From Gentiana macrophylla (taxonomy: Eukaryota > Streptophyta > Magnoliopsida > Gentianales > Gentianaceae): a stretch of DNA of 64,000 bases. The position numbers and the translations under genes are program-made. The stretch spans positions 69,791,824 to 69,855,823 of the forward strand of contig CM047807.1 of assembly GCA_026214975.1 (NCBI GenBank), given 5' to 3'. A model generated the notes under the pieces. That model was not told the origin of the DNA and made no database searches. It saw only the letters and a program-made list of their open reading frames with translations. Positions 21,456 to 33,770 of this stretch are shown here, piece after piece (position 1 is the stretch's first letter; every line of letters starts with the position of its first letter).

Positions 21456-23876
21456 CTAAGTTCTCTTCTGTGCTTTTTGCATGACTGAATCAAATTTTCT
21501 TGCCCTGTCATACATACGAAAATCATCTTCAAGCTTGGAGGCTATCTTTGAAAAGGTCTTGTTGTAGTCAACTTGACTACCTTCTTTCCATCTTCTCCAT
21601 TGAAATAGCTTTGGAAAGTCTGGTTCTTTTAAGAAGTAATTTTCAAATTCTACTACATATTCTTTCATTTGTTCAGTCTTGTCTTTAATCTTCAGTTTAT
21701 CATCAATCCTCTGATTCTTCTTATACTGTGCCATTTTCTGCTTTGAGAATAAATCAGATAAAAAGTAGTTCAAGGATTCTTCAGTTGTCCTGTCCTTGTA
21801 CTTAGCTTTGATAGGATTGTGATCGTTGGTAAACTTCATCCACAGATCCTTTGTTAGAGTAACTCTTCTGTCTCTAGGTTGACTGTATTTTGCAATGAGC
21901 TGCTCGTCAGTTAGTTCTTTCCTTAAGAACTTAGGATCTGATTTGTATCTTTGCAATTCATCTTCAAGTCGCTTCATTTCTCCAAGTAACTTTATCTTTT
22001 CTTCTTTAGCTTCCCCATTTTTGGCATCATACAACTGATCTACCAGGGCATGGGTTGCTTTTTGATCTGCTGAGATCTGTCGCTGTGAAGCAAGTACTTC
22101 CTTAAGCTGAGTTTCTAACCCGTAGATATGTTGATTCATATGCCAGTGAGTCTGTGCATGTGTTTCCCTATCTACTGCGGTTGAGTCTTCAAGTTTTTGT
22201 TTGAGTAACACAATTTCTGAAGCAGAACTTGAACTTGACTTGTGGATCATCTCTAGTCTTGCATGAACTGAAACATCTGTTCTAGTTCTGTAGTCGAGAT
22301 ATCCAGAGATGTTTGATAGAAGATCATTTTGTGCATCCTTGTTACTAAGCACAATCTTCAGATTTTCATGAACTTTTGCCAATTCTTCTTTTGTGAGGAT
22401 GTTAGAAGGATCATAAGTATCTTCTATTGGATCCTTAAACTGAGTATTATCTTTAATAATCATCAGTTGTTGATTAGCAGTTCCATCAGCTGCTTCCTGA
22501 TTGTTAGTTGTCTGATCTCCAACTGGCAATCCTTCTTGTTGAGGTACAGTTTGCATTGCTAGAGGTTGGGGTTGAGTTTCTGTTTGTAAAACTGTCGTCT
22601 CATCAGCTTCATTTCTTGATTCATCATCTTTATCATCTTTATCCTTCGAAGTATCTTTGGATAATGTGGCTGATTCTCTTTTTTTTGCTAGTTCAGTGAA
22701 TCTTTTGAAAGAATTGTCAAGAAATTCCGAAATAGGAAACAGAGTATATAGATCTCTAACTTCCAATTTCTTCAAGAGTAGTGTCTCTTCAGTCTGTAGA
22801 CTGACATCTCAAGAATCTTCTGGTTTAAGCTTCATCTTCATCAGCTTGATGATTCTATCGGCTTCAAAACTCGGTGCCGATTCTTCGATCCGAATGATCA
22901 GAATCGAGAAGTGTGGTCAGTAGTGACATTTTCTTGTATAACTTCAGTTGTCAATTGTTGTTGTTGTTGTTCCCCCTCAGTTGGTGCTTCCTCTCTTGAT
23001 ATTTTTAGGTACAAGCATCTTATAATTGATCTCACTTCTACTGATTCAGCTTTGCGCTTGATTCTTCTGTGTTCAATTTCCTGCTGAGACACAGTTTCCT
23101 GACTTGCTTCAGGTTGGGAAGTTGTTCCTGCGATTTCCTTTGTAATTGCAGTTTGCCTTGTTTGCTTCCCTTCCTTGATTCTTTCTAAGTAGAACTAGAT
23201 GATTCCACTCAGTGTCTTCTTTAGTCGGAATCTGTCAACAGTTACTTGACCTTCGGTTTGAGCCCTTTTACACTGTCTAATTCAACTAAATGTTATCTCT
23301 TGAACTGATTGACAACATAACCTGCCCAATTGAATTCTGTTCCATCCCAGATTATATTCATGGGATAGATATTTTCTTCTGACAGTATACTGATGCCTTT
23401 GATTTTCCAATGACATGTTTGCTGAGCCATCTGCTGAGGTGTCCAAATTCTGGCTTGATCTTGTCTACATGAATACCAGGTTCGATTGGTTCCGTAGAAA
23501 AAGTAAGTTGCTCAAGAAAAGCTTCTCTTTTCAACGGTAGAGTAGTCCAATCTGTTGTTGTCACATATGAATTTGTGAGGCCAAAGAGTGTCCTTATGAC
23601 GCTTTCATTGAGAACACTACGATCTCCACGAACTTTGGTCATCAGAGAGTCTCGTACCAAACGCATATTTTGCCAAAATTGAAAAATTCCTTCTACATCA
23701 CGTTCTTCTTTGAAGTTAACTTCCAAGATGTTTCTCAAGCCTGGTTGTTTCTCGATTTTATCATATATCCAACTTGCTAACAGAGTGTTTTGACACATAG
23801 CTTCATACATTTCGAATGTCAGTTCATCCATCTCTGTTATTAATCTTTCTTGTTTTGATTTTTCTGAAGTGGCCAT
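21456..23876 (-). pseudogene. Element B env-like third gene, broken
   Basis: After pol, on the same strand, a long region has coding character. The likely start is the ATG at 23876 (MATSEKSKQERL), followed by a helical segment with EMYEAMCQNTLLASWI and NVIRTLFGL-like words down to 23358. A short middle frame (23092-22898) is Glu/Gln-rich. The last frame (22775-21456, 439 codons) is charged, with long heptad-like runs (ASEIVLLKQKLEDSTA, EEKIKLLGEMKRLEDELQRY), so a coiled coil is likely. SIRE elements are known to carry an env-like gene at this place; similarity of function to a true envelope is unproven. I see no clear membrane segment in this part. At least two breaks separate the pieces. Confidence 0.65.
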
Positions 23877-24362
23877 GTTTGAGTGTGAACACAAAAGTTG
23901 ATTTTTGAGAAGAGAGATATTTTGAAGAGTCTGTTTTGTTTTCTGGAAAGGGATGAAGATTTTGAAAAATAATGTGAACGGAAGTTGAATAAATAGGTAG
24001 GAAATTCTGGCGGTTGAGTAGTACAACTTTTCAAATTCCATGATGGTTTTGGGTAACCGATACATGTACTGTTCTGACAATCGTGGGGTGTACACGCGAA
24101 ATTCTGACAAAAAGAACTGCGGTAATTTAATGCAATATAACCGCTGTCGCTTTTATCTTGTCAACCTTTGACTTGAGTTGACTGGAATAAAAACTGAGAC
24201 TGAAGTCAGTTTGAAGATGTAACTTTCAGTTTCAGAAAATTATTCAGTTTTAGTTTCAGTTGATCAGTTTGAAATTGTTGATGTCAATGACTAGTCTGTT
24301 AAGTGAGCGCACCCATCATAACAAAGAATAATCCCCTTGACGAATTTCTGGCTTAACTAATT

Positions 24363-25063
24363 TTAACTGACTTTAATTATCCCTAATTCAGTTCTTAGTT
24401 TGGCAAATCTGTCTTTGTCCAATGGCTTTGTAAAGATATCTGCCAACTGATCTTCAGTAGGTACATAAAGAACTGTTATATCCTTCTTCTCTGCATGATC
24501 TCTTATAAAGTGGTGACGTACATCTATGTGCTTTGTCCTTGAGTGTAAAACTGGATTATCAGTGATTGCAATTGCACTTGTGTTATCACACATTATGGGA
24601 ATCATTCCTTCTTCTATCCCGTAATCCCTTAATTGCTGTCTAACCCATAAAACTTGAGCACAACAACTTCCAGCTGCTATGTATTCAGCTTATCCTGTAG
24701 AAGTTGAGATTGAGTTTTGTTTCTTGCTAAACTATGACACAAGTCTATTTCTAGTAACCCGACATGTGCACGATGTGCTTTTTCCGTCCACTTTGCATCC
24801 AAAGCATTATCTCGAATCTGAATAATAAATCGCCTTGAATTCTCCTTCTTTTGAATACCAAATTCCAACTCCATCTGTGTCTTTCAGATATTTCAAAGTT
24901 CTTTTCACAAGCGTGAGATGACTTTCCTTTGGCTTTGATCGAAATCTTGCACACACACCAACAGTAAATGATATATCTAGCCTACTTGGCCGTGAGATAG
25001 AGTAAGCTTCCTATCATCCTTCTCAGAGTGTTTGATCAACATCCTTGCCTTCTTTGTCTTCGT
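24363..25063 (-). pseudogene. Element B RNase H
   Basis: The C-terminal half is intact over 80 codons (24605-24363): MCDNTSAIAITDNPVLHSRT, VRHHFIRDHAEK, TEDQLADIFTKPLDKDRF. The N-terminal half (24950-24610) is recognisable only in pieces across frames (a SISTGS/ADFAGCK-like region and S-T-G-E-A-E-Y-like remnant near 24690). It is followed by the env-like region. Confidence 0.82.
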
Positions 25064-26193
25064 CTAGCCTCGATGTTGGTCCCCATTGGTGTAGAAATTC
25101 CAGAGATTTTTCCATACCAAACTTTTGATATGTTCTCTTGTATACTTAGTTTGGTGAATGAAAATCCCATCATCTAACTGCTTAACTTGTAAACCGAGAA
25201 AGTAATTTAATTCTCCCATCATACTCATTTGGAATTTGCTTTTCATCAAATTTGCAAATTTCTCACATAATTTTTTCATCTTCGATCCAAAGATAATGTC
25301 ATCAACATAAATTTGAGCAAGTAGAGTATTTTCACCATTCTTCATTCTCGAATAATGTTTTGTCGATTGTTCCTTTGATAAATCCATTATCCACCGTAAA
25401 GCGAGATAGAGTTTCATACCAAGTTCTTGGTGCTTGTTTAAGTCCATATAGAGCTTTCCTTAGTCTGAAAACTTTGTCAGCTTGATTTTTGATTTCAAAT
25501 CCAGGTGGTTGTTGAACATAAACTTGTTCTTCAAGAATTCCATTAAATGCGCTTTTAACATCCATCGATAAACTTTGAACTTCTTGTGAGTCGCAAATGC
25601 AAGAAATAGTCGATTGCTTCTAATCTTGCAACTGGTGCATAGGTTTCATCAAAGTCTATGCCTTCTGCTTGAGAGTATCCCTTAGCTACAAGTCTATCTT
25701 TTTTTCTGATGATATTCCCATCTTCATCAAGTTTGTTTCTGAAAACCCATTTGGTTCCAATGATATTGACATGAACTGGTCTATCTACCAATTCCCATAC
25801 TTGATTTCTCTCGAATTCATTGAGTTCTTCTTGCATAGCTAATATCCAGTCTGGATCTTTCAAAGCTTCTTCAATTTCTTCAGGTTCTGAATGTGATAGA
25901 AAACATGCAATCATTGCATCTAGTTGATGTCTTGTTCGAACGCCAGTTTGAGTATCACAAATTACTTGATCTTCAGGGTGATCTCTTATCCATTGATACG
26001 TGGGTGTTTGCATCAAAGGATCTATATCTTGTTCGACTGGTTCTTCAAGAGCTGGTTCTTGAATTTCTTCATTTGGATCAGGAACATGTAGTTCAGGAGT
26101 GGTTTGTTGGGTAGTTGGAAACTGAGACTGATCTGGATCTGAACATTCTGAAATTTGCAGTCTTCCAATGTCAACTAAAACTGGTTCTGGCAT
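25064..26193 (-). pseudogene. Element B reverse transcriptase
   Basis: A 212-codon segment (26193-25555) gives an acidic linker, then [33 protein letters not shown] and [15 protein letters not shown]. The next frame (25565-25332) opens MDVKSAF, then VYVQQPPGFE and LRKALYGLKQAPRTWYE. A third frame (to 25064) holds the catalytic YVDDIIFGS and ELNYFLGLQV. Three frames cover one domain in the correct order, so at least two frameshifts are present; the first lies at the MDVKSAF junction near 25560. Confidence 0.87.
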
Positions 26194-26199
26194 GACTGG

Positions 26200-27200
26200 T
26201 AACTGAGACTGAGAAACTGGTTCTTGTCGGTCCTCAGTTGTTTCACCTGGGAAGTTTGGTTCATCAAATACTACATGTATTGATTCTTCATGCTTGAGTG
26301 TCCTTTTGTTTAGTACTCTAAAAGCTTTGCTGACACTTGACTATCCTAGAAAAATTCCTTCATCAGCTTTAGGCTGAAAAACATGAAGTTGATCTTTCCC
26401 ATTGTTGTGTATGAAACATTTACTTCCAAAAGCATGAAAGTAGGAAACATTTGGTTTTCTTCCATTCCAAATTTCCTAAGGGGTCTTCTCATATCTCTTG
26501 TTCATGAGAGCTCTGTTTTGTGTGTAACAAGCTGTGTTAACTGCTTCTACCCCATATCTTTCAGGTAGTTTTGCTTCACAGATCATAGTCCTCCCAGCTT
26601 CTTTGAGTGTTCTATTTCTTCTTTCAGCTACACCATTCTATTGAGGTATTCCTGTGGCAGCCAGTTGGTGTAAGACACCATTTTCTTCACAAGATTGAAT
26701 AATTATCTTTGTTGAGGAATTCAGCCTCCTTATCTCGATCTTATTTTCACAACCGATACTCCTTTCTGATTTTGAAGTCTCTTGAGTAATTCAGTAAGTC
26801 TTTGCTTGGTTTCACTTTTCTTGGTTAAGAAAATTACCTAAGTGTATCTTGAAAAATCATCTACTACCACCAATGTATACTTCTTTCCACTGATACTAAT
26901 TGGTGTAATAGGTCCAAATAAATCCATGTGTAGCAACTCCAGATGTCTGGTTGTTGCATGCTGAGATTTGGTCTTGAAACTTGCTTTTGTTGGCTTTCCT
27001 TGTTGACATGCATCACATAAGCTGTCCTTCTTATATGATATTTCTGGTAGTCCAATGACTAATTGCTTCTTAACAAGTGTGTTGATGTCATCAAAATTAA
27101 GATGACTCAATTTCTTGTGCCATAGCCAACTGATTTCTGATTTTGTATGCACAAGCAAACAAGTTTCAGCAACGGCTGTTGTCCAATCTACTACATACAT
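26200..27200 (-). pseudogene. Element B integrase, broken
   Basis: The zinc-binding part shows WHKKLSHLN and CDACQQGK (27120-27000). Catalytic aspartates are in LLHMDLFGP (near 26925) and VVVDDFSRYT (near 26865); the glutamate is in VAERRNRTLKEAGR in another frame (near 26640-26590). A stop lies directly before the conserved NGVAERRN word. The C-terminal segment with WNGRKPN and SYFHAFGSKCF reads near 26470-26410, also in broken frames. Confidence 0.8.
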
Positions 27201-27530
27201 ATTTTATTTTCTTTTACCGGCTAGGACAACTTGATAAGCTGATTCCCTGACGACAACACAGAATTCTTTGTCGAAAGTAACTTTGTATCCCATATCACAA
27301 AATTGACTGGTGCTAAGTAGATTGTAGTGTAATCCTTCTACATAAGATACATTCTTGATTGTAAGTCCATTCCTGATTACGGTGCCATAACCTTTGGTGT
27401 ATCCAGGTTTGTCTTTACTTCAAAAATTAACTTTTGGTCCATCTTTTGCAATAAAATTACTGAGACAGTCTTTGCTATTTGTCATATGCCTAGACCAACC
27501 ACTGTCAAAGTACCATATATCCTGAAATAA
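27201..27530 (-). pseudogene. Element B protease, with a stop
   Basis: On the minus strand near 27520-27485 the active-site region reads WYFDSGWSRHMT. The aspartate and DSG are kept, but the residue after DSG, usually Cys or Ala in copia, is Trp. The downstream part (YVEGLHYNLLSTSQFCD near 27345-27295) is typical. A stop interrupts it near 27420. Confidence 0.7.
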
Positions 27531-27556
27531 AAATTAAACATTTTTAGGTACCCAAC

Positions 27557-28396
27557 TCAGTTTGGGTCCATAGGGTCGATTGTCAAGTACAAAATGGGAA
27601 TATATCCTTTTGGGATTCTTCGGATATTGTCGCACTTGTTTTCATATATGTAAGCCACACTCCCATAGTATCTATGTTTGGACTGTGTCTTATTTATATG
27701 ATCTCTCAGATCTTTTGACTGAAACTTATTTACATGTTGCTTTCTATTATTACAGCTAGAATGATAACCGTCATTCCTTCTATACTGAGGTCTGAACTGA
27801 CCTTGGTACTGGGACTTTTGCTGAGAGCTGAGATTGGCCCTCTGCCGAGTCTTGGACTGAAACTTATGATAAGTTTTATGTCTGGAATGATTGTTATTAT
27901 CAATTTTATTAGTAGATGCAGTAAAATTCCAATCATCATCAGTGAGATATAATCTTCCTTTCCCCCTGAATGTGTGAATCTTTGAATGATTGACATTCTT
28001 GGATTTACTTTGATTGTAATTTTTCTGGTTCTTGACTTGATTGGTTTTTGTGGACCTGGTAGTTGATTTCCCAGTTCGGTTTTCTTGAGATACAGCTGAT
28101 TTACCATTTGGTTTACCTTTGTTGGTAAATCTAGTTGTTTTCTTGGAAAACAAATTTGTCCTATGTGATACTGGCTTTACTGGTTCAACAATTTTCTCAG
28201 TTTGTGGAAGTTGCTCAGCTACAAACTTAATACCTGTTTTGGTACTAGGTTTTGCAACTTTGATGGTTCCATTCTTAGAAGATTGCTGTGTATCAAATCC
28301 TAAACCCGTTTTGTCTCCATACGGTTTTCCTGATTTGAATCCGGTAACCGAACTTGATTGAGCAAATGATTCGGGCTTTCTTTGCTTAGCGATCAA
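27557..28396 (-). pseudogene. Element B basic Gln/Asn/Lys-rich spacer before protease
   Basis: 279 codons, very rich in Lys, Asn, Gln, Ser and Thr, with low-complexity runs such as SQQKSQYQGQFRPQYRR. It lies between gag and protease and reads into a stop just before the protease active site. It has no known enzyme motif; it is probably a nucleocapsid-like or linker part of the polyprotein. Confidence 0.65.
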
Positions 28397-28408
28397 GATG
28401 GATCGATG

Positions 28409-28726
28409 CTAAATCTTTTCTTTATCAGTTTTAGTCAGTTTCAACATTTTTAATTCAGACTTCAATCTTTCAACTTCAAGAATTAGGTTTTCTTTCTCAA
28501 CTTTAATTGATTCATAACCATCTTGAATAGTTACTAGCTGACTCATCAATTCGTCAAGAGTTTCTTCTAATTCTAGATTTTTTGGATTGGAGTCAACAGT
28601 CAAAGAACATGCATTTTGCATGGAAATCTGAGCTGAAGAATATTTGGAATTTGATTCACATACCTCATTTGTATCTTCCATGTGTGCCATTAAAGTCGTG
28701 GTCATCCGATAATCTTTCAAGATCAA
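28409..28726 (-). pseudogene. Element B gag extension with coiled-coil character
   Basis: This 105-codon segment has a heptad-like run rich in Leu, Glu and Lys (ELMSQLVTIQDGYESI, then VEKENLILEVERLKSELK). SIRE-type gag proteins are long and carry such extensions after the knuckle. It is separated from the knuckle by a frame change and ends at a stop at 28409. Confidence 0.6.
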
Positions 28727-28796
28727 ACCATAATCGACTCATCTCCAGCAAGGAGTGCTCTTCTACCAACTCTTCTTGGTGGAGTCTTCTTGGTCA

Positions 28797-29721
28797 GTTA
28801 TAGACATTCAGCCTTATAGTGTCCAGGTTTCTTGCAGTTGAAACAAAGACATTCATTGTCTTTTCTTTTCTCAGGAGTCCTCTTGATGAACTTCTGAGTG
28901 ACTGGGTGTCCACTCTTCATTCTTCAAATTCTGTTCATCATTAGAGCCATTTGTTCTTCCATCTCATCCAATTCATGAAGATTGCTTGATGAGTTTTCTT
29001 GAATGTCATTTGATGTTGTTTGCGAAGTCTTTGTGGTCTTTGGTTCTTCTAGAGCTTTGATTATTGTAGTTGTACTTGTAAAATCTTTCTTTGAATTCAT
29101 AAGCTGGATCTGAGAAGATTTTGAAAGAATCCTCTATGTGAAGTCTTCTAGATTCTTCCATAGCAGTGACCTTCATTTTCAAGCACATTGGTAATGCCTT
29201 CAAGATTCTTGTGTTGATAACTTTCTTAGAGTACTCAATCTTGAGTAGATCTAATTCATCCATGATAGCATCGAATCTTGTTTCCATTTGGTCAATGGTT
29301 TCTCCGATTTCATCTTGAAATTTTCAAACTTTTGTTTTGCAATCAAATTTTTTTTTCCTTGATTGAATTGTTCCTTCACAAACAAGTTGTAGTTTGTCCC
29401 ACATTTCCTTGGCGCTTGTGCATTCTTTCACCTTTAAGTACATGTTGTTTGCCAAGAGTCCCGAGGATAAAGTCCATAGCAACATTGTTGAGATTGTTTC
29501 GCTTATGCGATCATCACTAGTCCATTCGGATTTGGGCTTTGGAACTCGAATTTGTCTCTCACCATCGCTTGCATGTGAGTGATCCGATTGGTCCATAAGT
29601 GAGTACATCCATCATTTCATCATGAGTAGTCGCTAGAAAGGCCTCGCATACGACGTTTATATTCGTCAAATCTGGCCCATGTTGCACATAAGCATCATCT
29701 TGCATATTGATTGTTATCCAT
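28797..29721 (-). pseudogene. Element B gag, broken
   Basis: The likely start is the ATG at 29721 (MDNNQYAR), about 200 bases after the primer site. Sequence passes through several frames: a stretch with PKSEWTSDDRISETIS and CTSAKEMWDKLQ (29608-29324), then one with METRFDAIMDELD and SKKVINTRILKALP (29287-29006), both typical of copia gag helices. A CCHC knuckle, CFNCKKPGHYKAEC, is encoded at about 28846-28805. Frame changes separate all three parts. Confidence 0.8.
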
Positions 29722-29928
29722 AGTGAGTGAGTGAAAATTGATTGTTTAACAATCGAAACGAGCTTTCAAATGAGAACAACTAGAGGATATATAGAGCAAA
29801 TGATAACTTGTCAAAGAGTTTCTTGTTTGATACTAATTGTAGTTATCGAAATAATCGATGATCGATTATTTCAAGCGTAAAAACCGATACTTGAATTCGA
29901 TTCTCGATATCTTCAACTTAGAAACACC

Positions 29929-29940
29929 GCTCCGATACCA
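29929..29940 (-). promoter_or_regulatory. Primer-binding site of element B
   Basis: Minus strand TGGTATCGGAGC, two bases after the LTR. It differs from the initiator Met tRNA complement TGGTATCAGAGC at the A of CAG. Confidence 0.8.
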
Positions 29941-29942
29941 AT

Positions 29943-31642
29943 TGTTGGTCCCTTAGAAAGGCTAACACAAGTTTAGAGAGGGGGCGGGTGAATAAACTTG
30001 TCCCTAAAACTGGATTTAAAACAAATTGAGGTTCGATTAAACTTGTGTGGAGTTGTCGACTAAGCCGAGTTTAAGTCAAACTGACTTAAGCTTAAAACCG
30101 AGTCAATTGGCAGCGGATAAAGTTTTAGCCTTTTTCTTGATCTTGTTATTCTCTGTGAAAACTGAGTGTAGTAAACTGAATCTTGATAAATGTCAGTTTG
30201 TGAACAGTGAAGTGTATAACAATCAATTATCAAAATGTCAGTAAATAAATAAGTAAGTGCGTAAAGTAAATAAGGCAAGTATTATAGAGGTTCCGTGTAG
30301 GTGTAATCCTCAGACGCCCTCTCTTTCCCTGTGGTGCGGAGGAAAATTCCACTAGAACTTCTTGAGGTGAATCTGTTACAAAAGTCCTAAAAATAGTCCT
30401 TTGCTAATCCCCTAGCGTCACTATCTAAACAGCTTGTAGAACAGGTAGAATTATCGCTCTTCAATTGCTTGAACACTGGTCCTTAGAGGGTTGAATTGCC
30501 TCTTCACCAGCTACCAATACAAACACAGTCTACCCGACTGCTTGTCACAACTGTCCTTGGTGAAACCTTCCCGGTTTGCTTCATTAGATCTAAAACCTTT
30601 GATGTAAAATCAAAGTAAATGAGAATCAATAAATTGATTCTTGTTTGTGGTTCTTCAAAGTGTATGATTCTGATAAAATCTGTGTAGCTTGAACACTTGA
30701 AAATTTCTAGATATGATCTTGTTATAGCGCAAAGATGATAGCATTTCGAATGATTAATGCACACATTAATTCTTGTTAAATCTCTATATTCTTGTGTATT
30801 TCATCCTTGGTGCAAGTTCCTCTATTTATAGTGTTAGGTCCAACGTTCATCTGGCTTTAACTCGAATTGTATCAACGTCTCTCTTGTAACGGCTATATTT
30901 TCTCGACCGTTCATTTGTGTCGATTTCATCCAATAAAATCGCCTTTATAACGCTCGATCGCACGATCGGTTGTTGATGGCGTACATATAAAATCGAGTTT
31001 CTTATCGCTTTTATATCGAGAATGTTGCTTGTCAGTTTCTTGACTGACTTGGAGCATTAACTGAGATTTTACTCCAGTTTTCATTTGATTATAATTGACT
31101 TAATCAGAGTACACCATGACTCATTATCATCTATGAACTCTTTGCCCTTATGATTCTTTGGTCTTCATTCAAGTACTATAAAGTCAGTTCAAGTCACCAC
31201 AATCTTGCCTGAAGTCTAACTTTACAGTCTCGACATAGTCTTCATAACTGAGTTTGAACCCTCAGTTCTTCAATCTTCAATAACTGAGTCCGTGACTCTC
31301 AGTTCTTCAACTTCTAGATAAGCCAACTGAGTCTATGTCCCTCAGTGAACTTACCTTCTTCAGTTTCTTGTAGGTGTCTTCTGAGTCAGTTTGTTTATCT
31401 TGATGATTTCCGTCAATGATTTCCGCTTTTTCGCTTTTACAACACACTAGTCAAGCATACAAGATTTGTCTCGATGTAAGTTATACAAATATTAGACTCT
31501 AGTAAAACCAATACATTCAGTTCTAGACATCTTTTAGCTTTTCACTATAACAGCTGGCTTCAACACTTCATCAATAGGGTTAAGATAATACTTTGAATAA
31601 ATATGATGAATTATCATCAAAACATAAATTTTATTTCCAACA
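29943..31642 (-). repeat. 5' LTR of element B
   Basis: Minus-strand start TGTTGGAAATAAAA, end GGGACCAACA. A TATA-like ACTATAAATAGAGG lies on the minus strand near 30838-30825. It pairs with 19584-21314 over its full length with scattered substitutions and small indels. Confidence 0.9.
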
Positions 31643-32361
31643 CTATGACAACAATTAAGATTTATAAAGAAAAGAAATTTAATCGTTTAGTTATTTATGT
31701 GAGACCGACTCAATCTGGAGTTCATTTCATGTCCATCAACATGAACTGACTAAACGTTTCTACTTAACTTATCCGTGTTACAACCGCACTCAACGGCACT
31801 ATGCATATCCAAACTCGGGATATTCTTGGCAACATATTAGTGGATCAGACCAATATCCACGGATCCTAGAATAGGTAGACTCCGATAGTGCACACATATC
31901 AGTGGAGTCCCTCCGCATTTTAGGGTTTTTTGACATACGGAGTTCTTCCACCTTCAGAGGTAGCACGCACATCGCGATATAGATCGGTGCCTATCCAAGA
32001 AAGACATGTTGTTTAGTCTTTTGATAGTAAAGTACGTATTTTATTAAAGTGATTAACTAACCACCTATATGTTTTCAATTAATCTCCTCAATCGACACTA
32101 CTCTCTTCCTAGACCACTAGACATTAACAAGGCCTAGAAATTATAATGACATTGATGAATGCTAATTCATCAAAGCACAAGCCTATCATGCTCTTCCGAT
32201 GGATCCGAACTTCAACTACCTTTAAGAGTACATTCGGTGTTTTAATCGAATGAATTAGAAGCTCAATTCAGGCTTGTTTATGTTTATATAATGTTAACAT
32301 ATCATAAATAAGGGTTTAAAATCAAAGACATAGCTTAAACATCACTTACGCACAAATCGGG

Positions 32362-32690
32362 GGCAATGCGTGCGCAAGATTAGCCGGAATGCGACGCATT
32401 CCCTCGCTTCAAAACTCGCTGAATTGCCTCGTCCAAACAATGCGTGCGCATTGCCTACAATGCGCACGCATCACTTGACCGTAACCTAAGCTACAACTCT
32501 CTGCTTGAACAATGCGTAAGATCCTTATGAATGCGCGACGCATTCAAAGAACTAAAACAACACTAGAACATCCTGCACATGGAATGCGCGGCGCATTCTA
32601 TTGAATGCGTATACATTAAGCGCCCGTAAACCAAAGCGCTATTTCGAAATAGAATGCGCGGCGCATTGCTAGCCAATGCGCACGCATTTC
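32362..32690. repeat. Cluster of AATGCG/CGCATT palindromic words in LTR C
   Basis: About nine variants of AATGCG-(N2-4)-CGCATT occur in 330 bp, for example GAATGCGCGGCGCATTC near 32582 and 32652, and AATGCGTGCGCATTGCC near 32439. Most are self-complementary. The cluster ends shortly before a TATA-like box on the minus strand. Confidence 0.9.
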
Positions 32691-33383
32691 GCTCGCCGCC
32701 TCTAAATTTCGATTTCGATCCTTAACGGTTTCTAATTCCGTTTCTAACCTAGTTAACATTAAATTAAGCACAGTAAAACACAGAAGTTCTTATCTAATCG
32801 TAGTACCACATCTATGATCCTTGGATCAACATAAAACACATCTTTCTAGCATATAAGAATCATAAAACCATGATCTAAACTTTACGAATCATAACCGAAA
32901 TCATAGGAAGAGTCTCTTACCTATATGCAGCCAAAAACCGATCTGAACAGGTTCAAAAATCTGCTGCCCTTCCAACAAAACTGATATCAAAATGGTGCCC
33001 TTCTCACGACGATCCCGATTCTCTTGTCTCATCTGAAAACGATCAAGAAACGCTTCAGATATTGTGGAATCTCTCTTGGCCTTTCTCTCTTCTCCTCAAC
33101 GTAGTGAAGAAGCGATCAAAGTCCGATTTTGATTAATTTAGGTTATGGGGATTAATCTGTGTTAATTTCCTTAAATACCAATTCCCAATTAATCCCCTTT
33201 TCCTTAATTACCCTTAATTACCAAAAATTCAGAATTTCCTTTAATTAAATACACATAATCCGATAAATATACATATATACTTAATACAACACTTAATTCC
33301 AATAAAAGAAAAGAAATAATAATATTTCATTTTCGCAAAATGACACGTCTGCCATTTTCTGAAAATCGGAATATTACATGCTA

Positions 33384-33770
33384 GTACTGGTTATCTCACT
33401 TGAATCTTAACTTCCACATACATAGACTACATAGAATAAGAAAAATAAAAGACTCATCAAAGTCTAACTCAGTAAATATATATTCTACTTAAATTCAATA
33501 GAAAGATTAAACTACTAGCATTAAAACCTAAATAAATAATGATAAAATCTCTTTACTTGTGATGGTAAAAAACAATCTCACATACATATATCTATATTAT
33601 ATATTAAGTTGGGTAGCGTGAAAATAATTCAATTGTTACTTATAGAAACGTTCTGTTTAGGCAAAACAATGAAATATCGATCAATGTTATGGCAAGATAT
33701 TTAGTAACAATATATAGAAATCCTATAAAATCCTCAGTGTACTTAACACGAAAAATTGGGGCGTTACAGA
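33384..33770. other. Non-coding stretch ending like an LTR
   Basis: AT-rich without genes. It ends GGGGCGTTACA at 33770, the same style as the inner sense of LTR C's end (GGCGTTACA), so it may be the 3' edge of another LTR inserted in the Tat pol. Its other end was not found. Confidence 0.35.

Larger units (their letters stand above)
19584..31642 (-). mobile_element. Ty1/copia retrotransposon B (SIRE-like), 12 kb
   Basis: Two long LTRs (19584-21314 and 29943-31642) flank minus-strand gag, protease, integrase, RT and RNase H, then an extra gene before the 3' LTR. Target duplications CTATG are at 19579-19583 and 31643-31647. Primer site and polypurine tract are both present. Size, extra gene after pol and the AAAAGGGGAAAA tract fit the SIRE/Maximus lineage. 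The frames have several stops and shifts, so it is probably inactive as read. Confidence 0.9.
19124..33378 (-). mobile_element. LTR C, an apparent solo LTR split by element B
   Basis: The two outer parts (19124-19583 and 31648-33378) join to about 2.2 kb. The ends are TGTAACG and ATATTACA, that is TG...CA, with perfect 5-bp target duplications TGCTA at 19119-19123 and 33379-33383. No internal coding region or second LTR belongs to it, so a solo LTR from LTR recombination is the simplest reading; a small non-autonomous element is possible. Minus orientation is inferred from a TATA-like ATTATATAAACA on the minus strand (32292-32281) just downstream of a palindrome cluster. Confidence 0.8.

Noticed and set aside
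21456..22775. 439-codon frame considered as a host coiled-coil gene
   Set aside because: It lies between RNase H and the polypurine tract of element B, on the same strand, at the place of the SIRE env-like gene.
32362..32690. Palindromic cluster in LTR C considered as a satellite or replication-origin iterons
   Set aside because: Spacing is irregular and the cluster sits inside a defined LTR with target duplications, next to a TATA-like box.
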